Part shown: positions 22,480 through 34,249 of the stretch, piece after piece
How positions within the stretch are numbered: position 1 is the stretch's first letter
Layout: every line of letters starts with the position of its first letter
Source of the DNA: Penicillium oxalicum
Lineage: Eukaryota; Ascomycota; Eurotiomycetes; Eurotiales; Aspergillaceae
Reading direction: 5' to 3'
Length of the DNA stretch: 64,000 nt
Assembly: GCF_001723175.1 (NCBI RefSeq)
Contig: NC_064657.1
Location: forward strand, 682,001 to 746,000
The notes under the pieces: model-generated
What the model was told of the DNA's origin: nothing
Seen by the model: only the letters and a program-made list of their open reading frames with translations
Databases searched by the model: none
Made by a program: the position numbers and the translations under genes

Positions 22480-25400
22480 CGACACATGAGGATTACGGCC
22501 AACATCATGCTCAGATCAACTATAGTAATAATCGACTCGGGAGCAGCTAGTAACTTTATGGATCCCAGGTACAAGAACCGCTATCAGATTAAAGGACAAG
22601 AAAAACCCCAGGTCGTGCTAATTATCGGACTTAACGGAGAAAGTCTTGACTAGGGATTACCTACGAAAGCGGACCCCTACTAATAGTTATTAGAGACCAC
22701 TTCGAAGTTATTAACTTCGACGTGACCCTACTAGGACAGTACGATATCGTTTTGGGCGTTCCTTGGTTAAGGAAGCATAACCCCGATATTAACTAGCAAA
22801 CTAATACCTACTCTTTAGGTGTAACTGTCGAGTCACGAGCGAGAAATAGACCGGAAGGAAACAGAACACGCTAACGATACTTAGCTATAGGGTGGCAGGT
22901 GCTCACGAGAACCCTCACGAAGGCGAACTTAAGAGGAGTTTTCGGCCAGGAGGCAGGCCTAACAGAAACACGATCGATACACGAGACATCGCGACGGTTA
23001 AGCAAGGAAGTAATATGACCGACCAGGAACTAGAGGAATATGTCCTCGTTCACGACGTAGCAATAGCTCTATGCGCCACGGAAGCGCTAGAAGAAGAACA
23101 CAAAATACTAGCGGAATATGCGGAATTCTAAGACGTGTTCACGCTACTAAGGGATAGTGAGCTACTAGAGTATAGTCCGTTCGACCATAAGATAAAGATC
23201 AAGGACGGCGAGGAACTAAAGTTTATGCCGATCTACCTACTATCGCAGAAAGAGTTAGCGACACTAGAAGAATATATAAGGATAACCTTAAGAAGGGGAA
23301 TATTCAACACTCGAAATCTTTAGCAGGATATCTAATCCTATTTGTACCGAAGAAAGGAGGGGAACTTAGAATGTGCGTTAACTACCGACAGCTCAACGAT
23401 ATTACGATTAAGGACCGGCACCCGTTACCGTTAATTAACGAAATCCAAGATATTATCAAGGAGCGAAATATTTCAGCAAGTACGATATTACTAACGCGTA
23501 CATCGACTCCGAATCAAGGAAGGAGATAGTGAAGACGGCGTTCAGAACTAAATACGGGCACTACGAGTACAAGGTTATGCCGTTTAGTCTTACTAACGCA
23601 CCCGTATTATTTCAACGGTTTATCTTCTATATCTACAAGGATACCTCGACAAGTTCGTGATCGTATACCTCGACGATATCCTAGTGTTCTCCAAAACCGA
23701 GGAAGAACACATCAGCATAACAGGAAAGTACTATAACGACTTAGGGAAGCAGAGGTAACGCTTAAACTTAAGAAATACGAGTTTTATATCCAACAGACAA
23801 GTTTCCTCGGATATACTATTAGCCTACGACTAGGAATAGAACAAGATAAAGTCAAGATACTCGAATAGCTAACGCTAATATGCGTCAAGGACGTACAGAG
23901 TTTTCTTGGACTTACGAACTACTATCGAAAATTAATACCGCAGTACTTAAAGTATATGCAGGACTATACCGATTCACCAAAAAGGGGATACCGTTCTAGT
24001 AGGACGAAGAAGCAGAAAATCATTTACCGCACTCAAGGGAATATATAACAAAAAGGCAGGAGAAGCGATCCTAGCTATATTTAACTACGATACCAATTAT
24101 TATAGAAACCGACGCATCTGATTTCGCGCTTAGAGTATAGCTCATACAACTAGGACAAGACGGCAAGCTCAGACCTATCGCTTTCTGTCTCGCAAGATAA
24201 TACCCGCGGAAATCAACTACGACGTACACGACAAGGAACTGCTAGCTATATAGTGTCAGCATTTCAGACGTGGAGCCTACTTAGAAGGGGCCAAGCACAT
24301 AGTGATCGTTCGGACAGATCACCACAATCTCACGTACTTTACGACTACGAAGAAACTTACAAGGCGACAAGCTAGATAGGCGGAGACCTTAGCCTAATAC
24401 GACTTCAAGATCGTGCACTATAAAGGGACCGAAAACACGGTCGCGGACGCGCTTAGTCGACGACCCGACTATGAACTAGGTACCAAGGAGGTAGTACTAG
24501 CAATCTTAGCAAAAGATAACGAAGGAAACATCGTCTATAATTACTAGACGCTCGCAGCGACTAGCGAGGTCCAGAACGACGAATAGATCGAAAGGATTCG
24601 AGACGGTATACGGACCGACGAATTACTACAAAAGGTTCTAGGCAACAACACAGCCCTACGAATAACGGCTTAGTCTACATTCATAGACTAGTGTACGTTC
24701 CCAGAAACCTCCAAACACAGATTATATAGCTACATCACGACGAACTAATACAGGGACACCCTAGTATCGAAAAAACCATCGAAAAATCACGCGGAATTAC
24801 TATATCCGGCACTATACAGAAAAGTCCGGAGTACATTCAGCAATATAACTCGTGTCAACGAAACAAGACGTCACGACACGCACTATACAGGGAGATAGAA
24901 TTGGCCGAAGTACCATAATAACCATAGGAATAGATTATAATAGACTTCATAACGAAGTTACCTGTCTCAGAAGGAAATATATAATAATGTAGTCGTCGAT
25001 CGACTACTAAGTACGCACACATAATACCGACAACGGAAACTATCGATACACGACAGATAGCCAACCTACTACTTAAATATGTGTTTGCTAACCATAGGAA
25101 CCGAGCAAGATTACCTCGGACAGAGACAAACTGTTTATATCGAATATATAGCAGTCATTGGCGGATTAACTCGGTATTGAGCATAGACTCTCTACCGCGT
25201 ACCCCGCAAACTAACGGACAAACCGAAAGAGTCAACTAAACTCTAGAACAATACCTACGACACTACGTTAATTACTAACAGGATAACTAGGCAGGATTGT
25301 TGCTAATAGCGCAGTTAGCGTACAATAACGCCATACACGCTACCACCAGAGAAACACCATTCTTCGCTAACTATAGGTTTAATCCTACTATTATCGGGAA

Positions 25401-25965
25401 AACTATCGGAAAACAGCCACTCGCAGAATCGTCGAGACTACTAGCGACTAGGCTTAAGTAACTGCATTTGCAACTAATAAGGGACATCGAGTTTCTTCTT
25501 AATCTGCGCATAAAAAACTACTACGATTAGTCGCGCCAGGAGGCGCCGGACTTTCGAAAGGGGGAGAAAGTTTACCTCTTACGACGCAACATCGCACTAT
25601 ACGACCTAGCGCAAAGCTCGACCACCTTAAATTAGGACTATTTGAAATCGAAGCAAAAACAGGACCGCTTAATTACCGATTAAAGCTACCTAATAGTATG
25701 CGACGCATCTATGCCATATTTTATGTCTTATTATTAGAAAAAGCACCTAAGAGCGCCAAAATCGCTACCAACGTGAAATCGGAGAAGAAACCGAAAATAA
25801 TATAAGGTCGAAGAAATCCTAGACACCAACAAAATCAGCGGAAAGCCTTACTACTTAGTAAGTGAAAGGATACGATACCTCAGAAAATATATAGGAACCT
25901 ATTAAGAACCTAAGGGGCTGCTACTAGCTAGTTCGACGGTTTCACCACAGGAGAGGGCGACCCGG
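22480..25965 (+). pseudogene. Family A2 pol: protease, RT, RNase H, integrase, chromodomain
   Basis: Domains in order: aspartic protease (IDSGAASNFMD near 22540); reverse transcriptase with [10 protein letters not shown] and [10 protein letters not shown] (23371-23450), then YLDDILVFSKT (about 23665-23698); RNase H around 24100-24460, where a FKIVHYKGTENTVADALSR-type end is visible near 24405-24465; integrase zinc-binding part near 24720-24890 (HHDE ... CQRNKTSRHA), core to about 25250; chromodomain KVEEILDTNKISGKPYYLV near 25805-25862. It is broken by frequent TAGs and several frameshifts. The order (integrase after RNase H) and chromodomain place it in Ty3/gypsy chromoviruses. Confidence 0.85.
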
Positions 25966-25979
25966 TATTCCTAACTAAC

Positions 25980-26572
25980 TAAGAGGAATCTAGGTCGGCC
26001 AAGAAAAGGAAGGATTATTTAATAACTAAGTCAGAGTAGGATCCTCTGACGACGCCGCAAGGACTTAGCCGTCGGCCATAGCAGATAAAGGAACCCGGTC
26101 GCGGCACGGGTACTCTCTGTAGCACGCTTATTTTGTTCGGATTCGAGACGCTCTTGTTCGAGCCTCTCTTTTTCAAGGCGTTCGCGCTCTTCAACCTCGC
26201 GACGCTCTAACTCTTCTAACTCGGCGACTTCCTTGAAGTCTCGAGCGATGAAATCGCTAGCACGTTTTTGTAACAAACGTTTCTGCTTTCGGAGCCGAAG
26301 GAGCTTAGCTAGGATAGCCTCCTCCTCCTCCTTAATTTGATTTTAGACTTAACTAAACGACGCCACTCCGTATCAGTAAACGAAGGAGACGGTATCATAC
26401 ACTTTACACTACCGCTAGCGCGCACGCAGTTACTATAGCGATCGGAATAATCGGCGCGAATACACACTCGTTTCAAGCGAACGCAACGTTCGCAAGGAAT
26501 CACAGATTAAAAACCTTCGTCTTCGATACGACGAGTTAAAGCGTTCTTACGAACAGAAGCCTTGGAAGATAT
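25980..26572 (-). pseudogene. Antisense Zn(II)2Cys6-like/coiled-coil frame of family A, copy A2
   Basis: Antisense to pol, between the chromodomain and the 3' LTR. From a probable start at 26572 (ATA in place of ATG) it reads KASVRKNALTRRIEDEGF, one TAA, then CERCVRLKRVCIRAD and YSDRYSNCVRASGSVKC. Cys spacing is C-2-C-6-C-8-[Tyr]-2-C-8-C, which fits the fungal Zn(II)2Cys6 DNA-binding cluster if the Tyr was once Cys (TG-to-TA change). One base is missing near 26335 relative to A1. After it comes a long Glu/Arg-rich coiled coil (VAELEELERREVEERERLE). Zinc-cluster proteins are fungal transcription factors; that role here is inference. Confidence 0.65.
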
Positions 26573-26692
26573 AGTTAGCAGAATAGGCTATAAGAAAAGA
26601 AATAGGGAGAAAACAGAAAAACAAGCAAATAAACCTGAGGGGACACTAACGCTTAAATCCTTTGGGACAAAGGACAGGGAAGGAGGGGATAA

Positions 26693-27420
26693 TATTACGG
26701 ACCTTAAAGAAGCGCGGGGGCAGTTATTTGAGTAACGACTAAGGACTAATCATTCTGCGGACACTAGGGAATAGCGTTGTTACGTGCGTTTCGGTATACT
26801 TAGGCGTGCCCCGAGGGACCCAAGGAGGAGACATTCAGGGCAGGCACCAGAAGCAGCCTACAGCTAACCGACACAAACGACACCCTCTTACTCTATAAGA
26901 CGGTTAGCGCGACGCAGGAAACGGCCGCTATTTTACTAGCACCGGAATTACGCCATAGTGCGAGTACTAGTAACTTATCACGTGACTATATCCTATCGGT
27001 GATAGGATGGACTTATCGGTGATGAGTCCTGGCGCATTAGTGATAGTCTCGACTTATTAGTGATAGGAAGGACTGGATATATAAGGACACTCTTTTCATC
27101 ATGTATTTAGTTCTTCGCGATCAATTGCATATTGTTACTTGGTTACTACCTTAAAGCACTTTGCACTCCACGGTTCAACTCTAAGATAAACCTAACCTAC
27201 AGGTAGGGGATTCACTCAGTAGTAACACTTAGTGATTACCTACTTGGCGCGCACCTCTGGCACGTCTTGCAAGACACTCAACAGGATTCAACCCGCAGTA
27301 AGGCTTTGCGAAGCAACGGTACGATTGAGAGACCAGGTCTTAGGATTGGAAGTTAGGATAGCAGGCAAGTATCGGCCCAGGACGTTCTAACTCACAGTGA
27401 CCAGTCGGCACCGCGTAACA
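26693..27420 (+). repeat. Family A2 3' LTR (728 bp)
   Basis: Starts TATTACGGACC (decayed TGTTACGG) and ends CCGCGTAACA. It is preceded by the polypurine tract GGACAAAGGACAGGGAAGGAGGGGATAA at 26665-26692. It differs from the left LTR by scattered C/T and G/A changes and short indels. Confidence 0.9.
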
Positions 27421-27425
27421 TAGGT

Positions 27426-28184
27426 TAGCTATCTGTCGTGCATCGATGGTTTCCGTTGTCGGTATCATGTGTGCGTACTTAGTCAGTCGATCGACGACTA
27501 CTATTATTATATCATTTCCTTCTAAGATAGGTAACTTCGTTATAAAGTCTATTATGATCTATTCCTATGGTTGTTATAGTACTTCGGCTAATTCTATCTC
27601 TCCGTATAGTGCGTATCGTAACGCCTTGTTTCGTTAACACGAGTTATATTACTAAATATACCTCCGGACTTTTCTGTATAGTACCGGAATATAGTAATTC
27701 CGCGTAATCTTTTCGATAGTTTTTCGATACTAGGGTGTCCCTGTGTTAGTTCGTCGTGATATAGCTATATAATCTGTGTTTAGAGGTTTCTAGGAACGTA
27801 CACTAGTCTATAAATATAGACTAAGCCGTTATTCGTTAGGGCTGTGTTATTGCCTAGAACCTTTTGTAGTAATTCGTCGGTCCGTATGCCGTCTCGAATC
27901 CTTTCGATCTATTCGTCGTTCTAGACCTCGCTAGTCGCTACGAGCGTCTAGTAATTATAGATGATATTTCCTTCGTTATCTTTTACCAAGATTGCTAGTG
28001 CTACCTCCTTAGTACCTAGTTTATAGTCGGGTCGTCGACTAAGCGCGTCCGCGACCGTGTTTTCGGTCCCTTTATAGTACACGATCTTGAAGTCGTATTA
28101 GGCTAAGGTCTCCGCCTATCTAGCTTATCGCCTTGTAAGTTTCTTTATAGTCGTAAAGTACGTGAGATTATAGTGATCTATCCG
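27426..28184 (-). pseudogene. Family A1 RNase H / integrase N-terminal fragment
   Basis: Minus-strand counterpart of about 24311-25088 in A2, resuming A1 after the A2 insertion and its TAGGT repeat. It carries the RNase H end and integrase zinc-binding region in decayed form, and runs into the N gap. Confidence 0.7.
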
Positions 28185-28684
28185 NNNNNNNNNNNNNNNN
28201 NNNNNNNNNNNNNNNNNNNNNNNNNNNNNNNNNNNNNNNNNNNNNNNNNNNNNNNNNNNNNNNNNNNNNNNNNNNNNNNNNNNNNNNNNNNNNNNNNNNN
28301 NNNNNNNNNNNNNNNNNNNNNNNNNNNNNNNNNNNNNNNNNNNNNNNNNNNNNNNNNNNNNNNNNNNNNNNNNNNNNNNNNNNNNNNNNNNNNNNNNNNN
28401 NNNNNNNNNNNNNNNNNNNNNNNNNNNNNNNNNNNNNNNNNNNNNNNNNNNNNNNNNNNNNNNNNNNNNNNNNNNNNNNNNNNNNNNNNNNNNNNNNNNN
28501 NNNNNNNNNNNNNNNNNNNNNNNNNNNNNNNNNNNNNNNNNNNNNNNNNNNNNNNNNNNNNNNNNNNNNNNNNNNNNNNNNNNNNNNNNNNNNNNNNNNN
28601 NNNNNNNNNNNNNNNNNNNNNNNNNNNNNNNNNNNNNNNNNNNNNNNNNNNNNNNNNNNNNNNNNNNNNNNNNNNNNNNNNNNN
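28185..28684. other. Assembly gap (500 N)
   Basis: Exactly 500 N, so probably a placeholder length. Comparison with A2 shows the missing part of A1 equals roughly 20465-24311 there, about 3.8 kb. Confidence 0.95.
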
Positions 28685-29287
28685 CCTGTCGAGTATCTTG
28701 TAAGATATACTAGAGGTGCGCGCTAAGTAGGTCAATCACTAAGTATTATCACTAAGTAAATCCCCTACCTATAGGTTAGGTTTGTCTTAGAGTTGAACCG
28801 TAGAGTACAAAGTGCTTCAAGGTAGTAACTAAGTAACAATATACAATTAATCGCGAAGAACTAAATATATAATACTAAAAAGAGTATCCTTATATATCCA
28901 GTCCTTCCTATCACTAATAAGTCGAGACTCATCACTAATACGCCAGGACTTATCACCGATAAGTCTATCCTATCACCGATAGGATATGGTCACGTGCGGG
29001 TTCACCGGGTTCTTGCATTTATAGTGTAATTCCGGTGCTAGTAAAATAGCGGCCGTTTCCTGCGTCGCGCTAACCGTCTTATAGAGTAAGAGGGTATCGT
29101 TTGTGTCGGTTAGCTGTAGGCTGCTTCTGGTGCCTGCCCTGAATGTCTCCTCCCCGGGTCCCTCGGGGCACGCCCAAGTATACCGAAACGCACGTGACAA
29201 CGCTATTCCCTAGTGTCCGTAGAATGATTGGTCCTCAGTCGTCACTCAAATAACTGCGGCCCCCGCGCTTCTTTGAGGTCCGTAACA
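28685..29287 (-). repeat. Family A1 5' LTR, incomplete
   Basis: Same sequence as 17635-18230 with different decay, ending GGTCCGTAACA followed by ATTAG. About 135 bp of the LTR are hidden in the gap. It holds the same dyad array and TATA-type motif in inverse orientation. Confidence 0.85.
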
Positions 29288-29292
29288 ATTAG

Positions 29293-30972
29293 AAACCTAT
29301 TAAAGATATCTAGGTAAATATCCTATAGAGGAATATAGATAATCTAAATAGACTACCGCTAGAAGGGTAGACTAAAATATATAATAATAGAATTAAGAAG
29401 AACGGAGGTAATACCTAGAATTCTACCTAAATATTCTAAAATTCTTAGAAGAGCTATTAAAATCTAATAATACTAATTTCTATTAGAAAGAATAATAGGA
29501 ATAAGAATTCGATTACCTTAAAGGGAACCTAATCCTAATCCTAACTATATAGAAGGGATCTTAAAGAGGAAGATAGTAATATAGGCGATAACGCGAATAA
29601 TAATACGAGTATAAATATAGTAATATAGATTAATAAAGAAGAAGATAAGTACTACTACGCCCTTATAGTAGTAGAATTCGACTTCGCCGACAGCCTAGAT
29701 CCCTAACTTACTATAGCCTTAATTAAAAGAAACCACTCTACTAAGTAGATCGTTAACTTAGGTATATTACGCTTAATTTATATTAATAGAAATATAATTA
29801 TAAAATTCTAAAGTAACCTATATAGCTATTAATACTAGACCTCTGATAGAAGAACTGTTAAATCTCTTAGAAAAGCGATCGCTCGAATTAAATTAATCCT
29901 CCTAGAAGGTACTAAAACCCTTAATATATAATATAAATATATACTAATAGGTAACTTTAACCTCCTATCTACGACCTAAATATACAAGGACTATAAAATA
30001 GGCTAGAAAGACTAGAAGAATATTTTTATTAACCTAGATAATAAACAAAAGATTATAGTATATATATATAGGAAACGAGGTATCCTATTTCTGAAGGCTA
30101 CTTCAATTAAACTATCTATAGCGTACGAAAAGAAGGCCCTCCTAATCATAGCGACCGTATATTCCTTTGCTATAATTTTGCTAGAAGTAGCCTATTACCG
30201 TCTAGATTATATTAGATAGCCTACCGCAAAAATTAACTATTATAAAATCAGTAAGGAGGTCTATAGTAATAAATATTTTAATTATAAAGCTTATAAGATT
30301 GTAAAATCTAAGAGGATTATATCCTATACAAACTAAATACGCTCTAAGATACTATAGGAATTTATCTATATTAATATCTAGCTATGCACCCCCCTTAGAA
30401 TCGGGAATATATTATACGTCCTAATCGTAGTTAACGATACTACTAGGTTTAGATAGGCTATTCTAATAAAGATAAAAGGCTAAGCCTCGGATATCCTAAT
30501 CTAAATACTAAAGCGTATCTTTACTTCTACTAGTACTTAGCCTTCCGAGATCCGTATAGATAGAGATAGAAGTTTCTTTAAATTTAAAGAATAGGCTAAG
30601 CAGAAGAGTTATACTTTCTTAATAAGCGCCCCTTATACCTATAAACAAAATAGTATTACTAAAAGCTCTAGATATCTTATTATATAGGGGGCCCGAATCC
30701 TTATAGTAGCTACGCCCTAAGCTCCTGTATTTTTATAGCCTAAAGCTATAGTTACTACTACCTATATTATAAACCGAATCCGTAAGCTAAATAAAAAATT
30801 ATCCCCTTTAGAAAGATAGAATAAGTACTAGTATAATACTAATAGCTCTAGGATAAAGTAACTAATCGATTTAGGGTTTTTATATATCTAGTATTCTAAA
30901 GCCTATATCTATATTCTAAAAGAATAATAAACCTAAGGATAAAAGATAGCCCCGAGGGTATAGATTAGATAC
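29293..30972 (+). pseudogene. Copia D protease/integrase region
   Basis: Continues copia after the A1 insertion. With stops read through, the frame contains a pre-integrase part and then the integrase core ending ISAPYTYKQNSITKSSRYLI and GARILIVATP, which correspond to the copia pattern SAPYTPEQNG...RAR. Broken by many TAG codons. Interrupted at 30973 by family F. Confidence 0.6.
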
Positions 30973-30976
30973 CTAG

Positions 30977-31314
30977 TAAAGAGGGAATGCTCACGGCAGT
31001 CTGATCTCACTAGATAGGTCGAGTTATAGAGGAACCAAACCAAACCCACAAGCACGTAAGTCCTAGAATCCTCTAAGTAATCGTGAGATCCGATATCAGG
31101 TACCAAAGGCAGGAATCAAAAAGAGTGTGATATTTAAGTGTAAGGAATCCGACTATAAAGACTATCCTGAATCCTCCGTCTAAACTGTTTAAGTATAATA
31201 ATAATACTGATCCCGCAAGCTAGGTCCTAGATAACCTTCCTCGGCGGTAAGGCTCTTAGGTATCTCCTACTACTAATATCCGCCTTTAAGTATATAACCG
31301 AATCCCCTACTATA
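30977..31314 (-). repeat. Family F 3' LTR (338 bp)
   Basis: TAAAGAGGGAATGCTCACGGCAGTCTGATC to CCCCTACTATA, matching 41452-41800 and, inverted, 63864 onward. CA has mostly become TA compared with the right LTR. Confidence 0.8.
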
Positions 31315-31449
31315 TAACCTCCCCCCCTATAATTTACCGTCCCTTAGTTAATTTCCCGTATCCCTCGATAGTAATATTAGATCTCCTAAAGACCCTTAGG
31401 CTAACTTACTAGGCTCACAAAATTTAGCAAAACCGATAGGCCCTTCTCT

Positions 31450-33250
31450 TTCGCAGAAAATAAGAGTATACGCTAAATTGCTACCGTTCGGCCTTTATCG
31501 TTATCTTAAAATATAGTAGGTAGGCCCTCTCCCGGTCGCGCTACTCCTAGATTAATCTATACGCTCGTTACTAATTCCGGCTAAAAAGAACGTCTAATTC
31601 TTCGATAACTACAGGGGAATCCTATCTTTCGCGACTATTAGCGTATCTCCGATCGGACTTAATTCTAGCAACCGAATTAATACAGAAAAAGGATACGCAA
31701 GCCGACTACTATATTTCTACTAGACTACCCGGAAGGAGTCTATTTAGGTAACGAAAAATCGCGATAATAAGCCGAAAGTTTAGACTAAGTACCTAATTTA
31801 GGACTATCTAGGGTCTTATAATCTTCCCTAATACTAACAAACTAGGGCAAAACCGTTCGCCGAAGATAAGTCGCTAGTCCTATTAATCTATAAGGAAGGT
31901 ATAGCTTCGAAATACGTATATCTCCCTGTTTATAGATAACTTTTTCCTAGGAGAGACTAAATTTCTCCTTATCTTCTGCCGTCTATATCGTAGCCGATAT
32001 CTTATAGATTAAACTATCTTTCTAGTAACTATATCGCGCAGATTCTGCTACTACTCGGCGAGGTAGTTTTATATCCTAAGTAGTATTTTAGTACAATTTC
32101 GTGGTTCTTATCTATTAAAGAAACTATCCCCTAGATTATATTCGCTATTCGTTAGGATATAAGGAGATCCGTTATATTAATATTAAGATAGCGGAAAGCA
32201 GTCTGTTTACTAGGGTATATACTCTTCGCGTAGTAAGGAAACGAAATTAGCCGATATTAATCTCCGTCGTAGTAGAATATAGAGTAGGTAGTAGGTATAG
32301 TCGCGCCGTACTAGTTACTAGATACTACTATACTATGCGTTTTTAGCCTATCTAACCCTTAGTATATACTTTCGCGATTAGTAATACTAGTTATATATTA
32401 AATTCCTCCTCGATTATATCTATTAGACCGCGAGGATAATAGCCGTCCTAATCGTTACGTAGCTATACAAAAATTAGTACTACTACGCTTCCGTTAACGT
32501 TCTAATCCCTCTCTATTTTCTTCCTAAAACTTAGTAGAACCCTTCTAAAATAGCGAAAACTTATATCCTAAAAAGTCAGATACTATATCTTCTCGAAATT
32601 CGATAAAGGTTTTCGTATCTTAGGAGGGAATCGAAAGTAGCTCCTAAGTTCTTTTCTAGAGGATAGTTTAAACTAAACCTTAAATTCCTTCTTAGCCCTA
32701 TCCTAGTCACCGAGCTAGGCGTAAAGGTCGCAAGCGTTATACTAGAGTCCCGTAATCGATACCGTTAGTATAAATATATAAAAGATATACTAGCTAAGTT
32801 ATATACCCCTTACAAATCGAATCAGGGCTAATTTCGGTCGTATTTTCGCGGATAGACCTACTAACAAGCCGAAAAATTACTAGCGCTTCGCGCTTACTTT
32901 TAGTATCTAATTTCGTCTTCGGAACTACTTTAGCTAGCCTAGAAGTATCTATCTTGTATCCGTAGGGTGCTAACTTTAATAAACCTTACGATATCTTCGG
33001 TTTCTTAGTAGTAGACTCCGTTAATAGTTCTGATTCCTACGATCGTTTATCGTTATCGTTATCGTTATCGTTTAGTTCCGGGCTCTGTTTCGCGGTTAGA
33101 TTTCTTCTGCAGAAGAAATTCGGCTTCCTTCTAGATCTAGGTTTTACGATTAGATTTCTTCTACAGAAGAAATTTAGCTTTTATCCTTATCTAGAGCTAG
33201 GCTCTATCCTTATCTACCTTATCTAAAATTCGCGGTATCCGATAATATTC
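31450..33250 (+). pseudogene. Possible antisense accessory frame of family F
   Basis: On the plus strand, opposite to gag-pol and next to the 3' LTR, reading through TAG gives long coding-like stretches, best between about 32350 and 33175 (for example KSDTISSRNSIKVFVS and IDLLTSRKITSASRLLLVSN). The FLLQKK palindrome occurs twice near the end. No known motif is seen, and the opposite strand is not fully excluded as the coding one. Confidence 0.35.
33100..33119. repeat. TTTCTTCTGCAGAAGAAA palindrome (type copy of a dispersed set in F)
   Basis: A perfect 20 bp palindrome centred on CTGCAG. Full or near-full copies also lie at about 33154-33173, 33907-33926, 33972-33990, 35692-35711, 38717-38735, 38776-38794 and 40696-40713. 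Shorter cores lie at about 36549, 39892 and 41101. All are inside family F. Confidence 0.75.
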
Positions 33251-34249
33251 GTATATAAATCTATCTTTATTAATCGATAGATAGTGTTTTAATAACCGTT
33301 CTAGCGTTAGTTCCGTTAAATCTAGCGATTTATAGGCGTTATCGAGATTACCTTATATAACTTCTTTAGCTCTTCGGATCCCCCGCCTATATATTCCTTT
33401 CTTAAGTCGTTAGAGAATAGCGTTATTAACTCGGAGCTATATCTCTTCGAAACTAATCCCGCTCCTTACTAGTTTGCTAACCTTTTCGGCGAACGTTTTC
33501 GTTCGGACTCTGATTATAATCTTTTTAGCGTCCCTATTCTAAGCTTATAGCGCTACGTATATTACTTACTAGATATAGTTCTTGTTATATTCGCGACGAT
33601 TAATTACTTCTCTTGCTACCGTCTAGCTATCCTCAAAATCTTCCTAAGTCTTATATCCCTTCTAAAATTCGCTATCCTTTACAAAGGTATAGAGTTCGAT
33701 CGCGACTAGTCTAAAAATACCTACCCTTTTTCGCAAATCTTATATAGATAGAGCTTTGCTCTTATAGACCTAGTCCGTAGGTAGCGTACGTAATTCTTCG
33801 ATAATCTTAGTAGGGAAGTAATTTATATTAAACGATTACTTAGTATCGAAGGTATAATATTAAGATATTAGCTTATAGCGGATATCGTAGCCTAGTCTTA
33901 TATTAAATTCTTCCGCAGAAGAAATTTCGCGGAAGAAATTCGCAGAGTTTAACGTATCGTTATAGGTCGATATCTTCTGCAGAAGAAATTTATAGTACTT
34001 AGCGAAAAATTATTATAATTTAAGCTCTCTCCGGAGACTTCCCTCCCCTCCTAAAAATCTTGCCGTCCCTAGTAAGCTCCTTTTCTATTACCTTTTAAAA
34101 TAGTCTCAAAAACTACTAAATTTCTAAATAAAGACAAAATTTAGTAAATCTAATAAATTTAATCTACTTCTAAGAGAAATCAACAAAAATACAAAAAATC
34201 CGAAATATTCGTATTAAACAGACTAATTAATATACCTTTTTAATAAAGA

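Larger units (their letters stand above)
19866..27420 (+). mobile_element. Ty3/gypsy family A, inner copy A2 (7555 bp)
   Basis: A complete element: LTRs 19866-20603 and 26693-27420, and TAGGT duplicated at 19861-19865 and 27421-27425, inside the A1 integrase sequence. Plus-strand order is gag, protease, reverse transcriptase, RNase H, integrase, chromodomain, then an antisense frame and a purine tract before the right LTR. It keeps far more CA and TG than A1, so it is younger or was less mutated. No gene in it is open, so it is not autonomous now. Confidence 0.9.
17497..29287 (-). mobile_element. Ty3/gypsy family A, outer copy A1 (chromovirus type)
   Basis: Bounded by a 5 bp duplication, ATTAG at 17492-17496 and 29288-29292, inside the copia element. 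The intact copia E sequence reads GATTGGAAGCC across this site, confirming the insertion point. LTRs are 17497-18230 and 28685-29287 (the latter partly lost in the N gap). Pol runs on the minus strand; the 3' end with chromodomain is on the left. It is split by A2 (19866-27420) and by the N gap, which hides gag and the first part of pol. Confidence 0.85.

Noticed and set aside
28173..28735. Open frames across the N gap
   Set aside because: They consist of N and carry no information.
17497..29287. Family A as a large DNA transposon with TGTTACG inverted ends
   Set aside because: The long terminal repeats are direct within each element, and pol with RT, integrase and chromodomain plus 5 bp duplications show a Ty3/gypsy retroelement.
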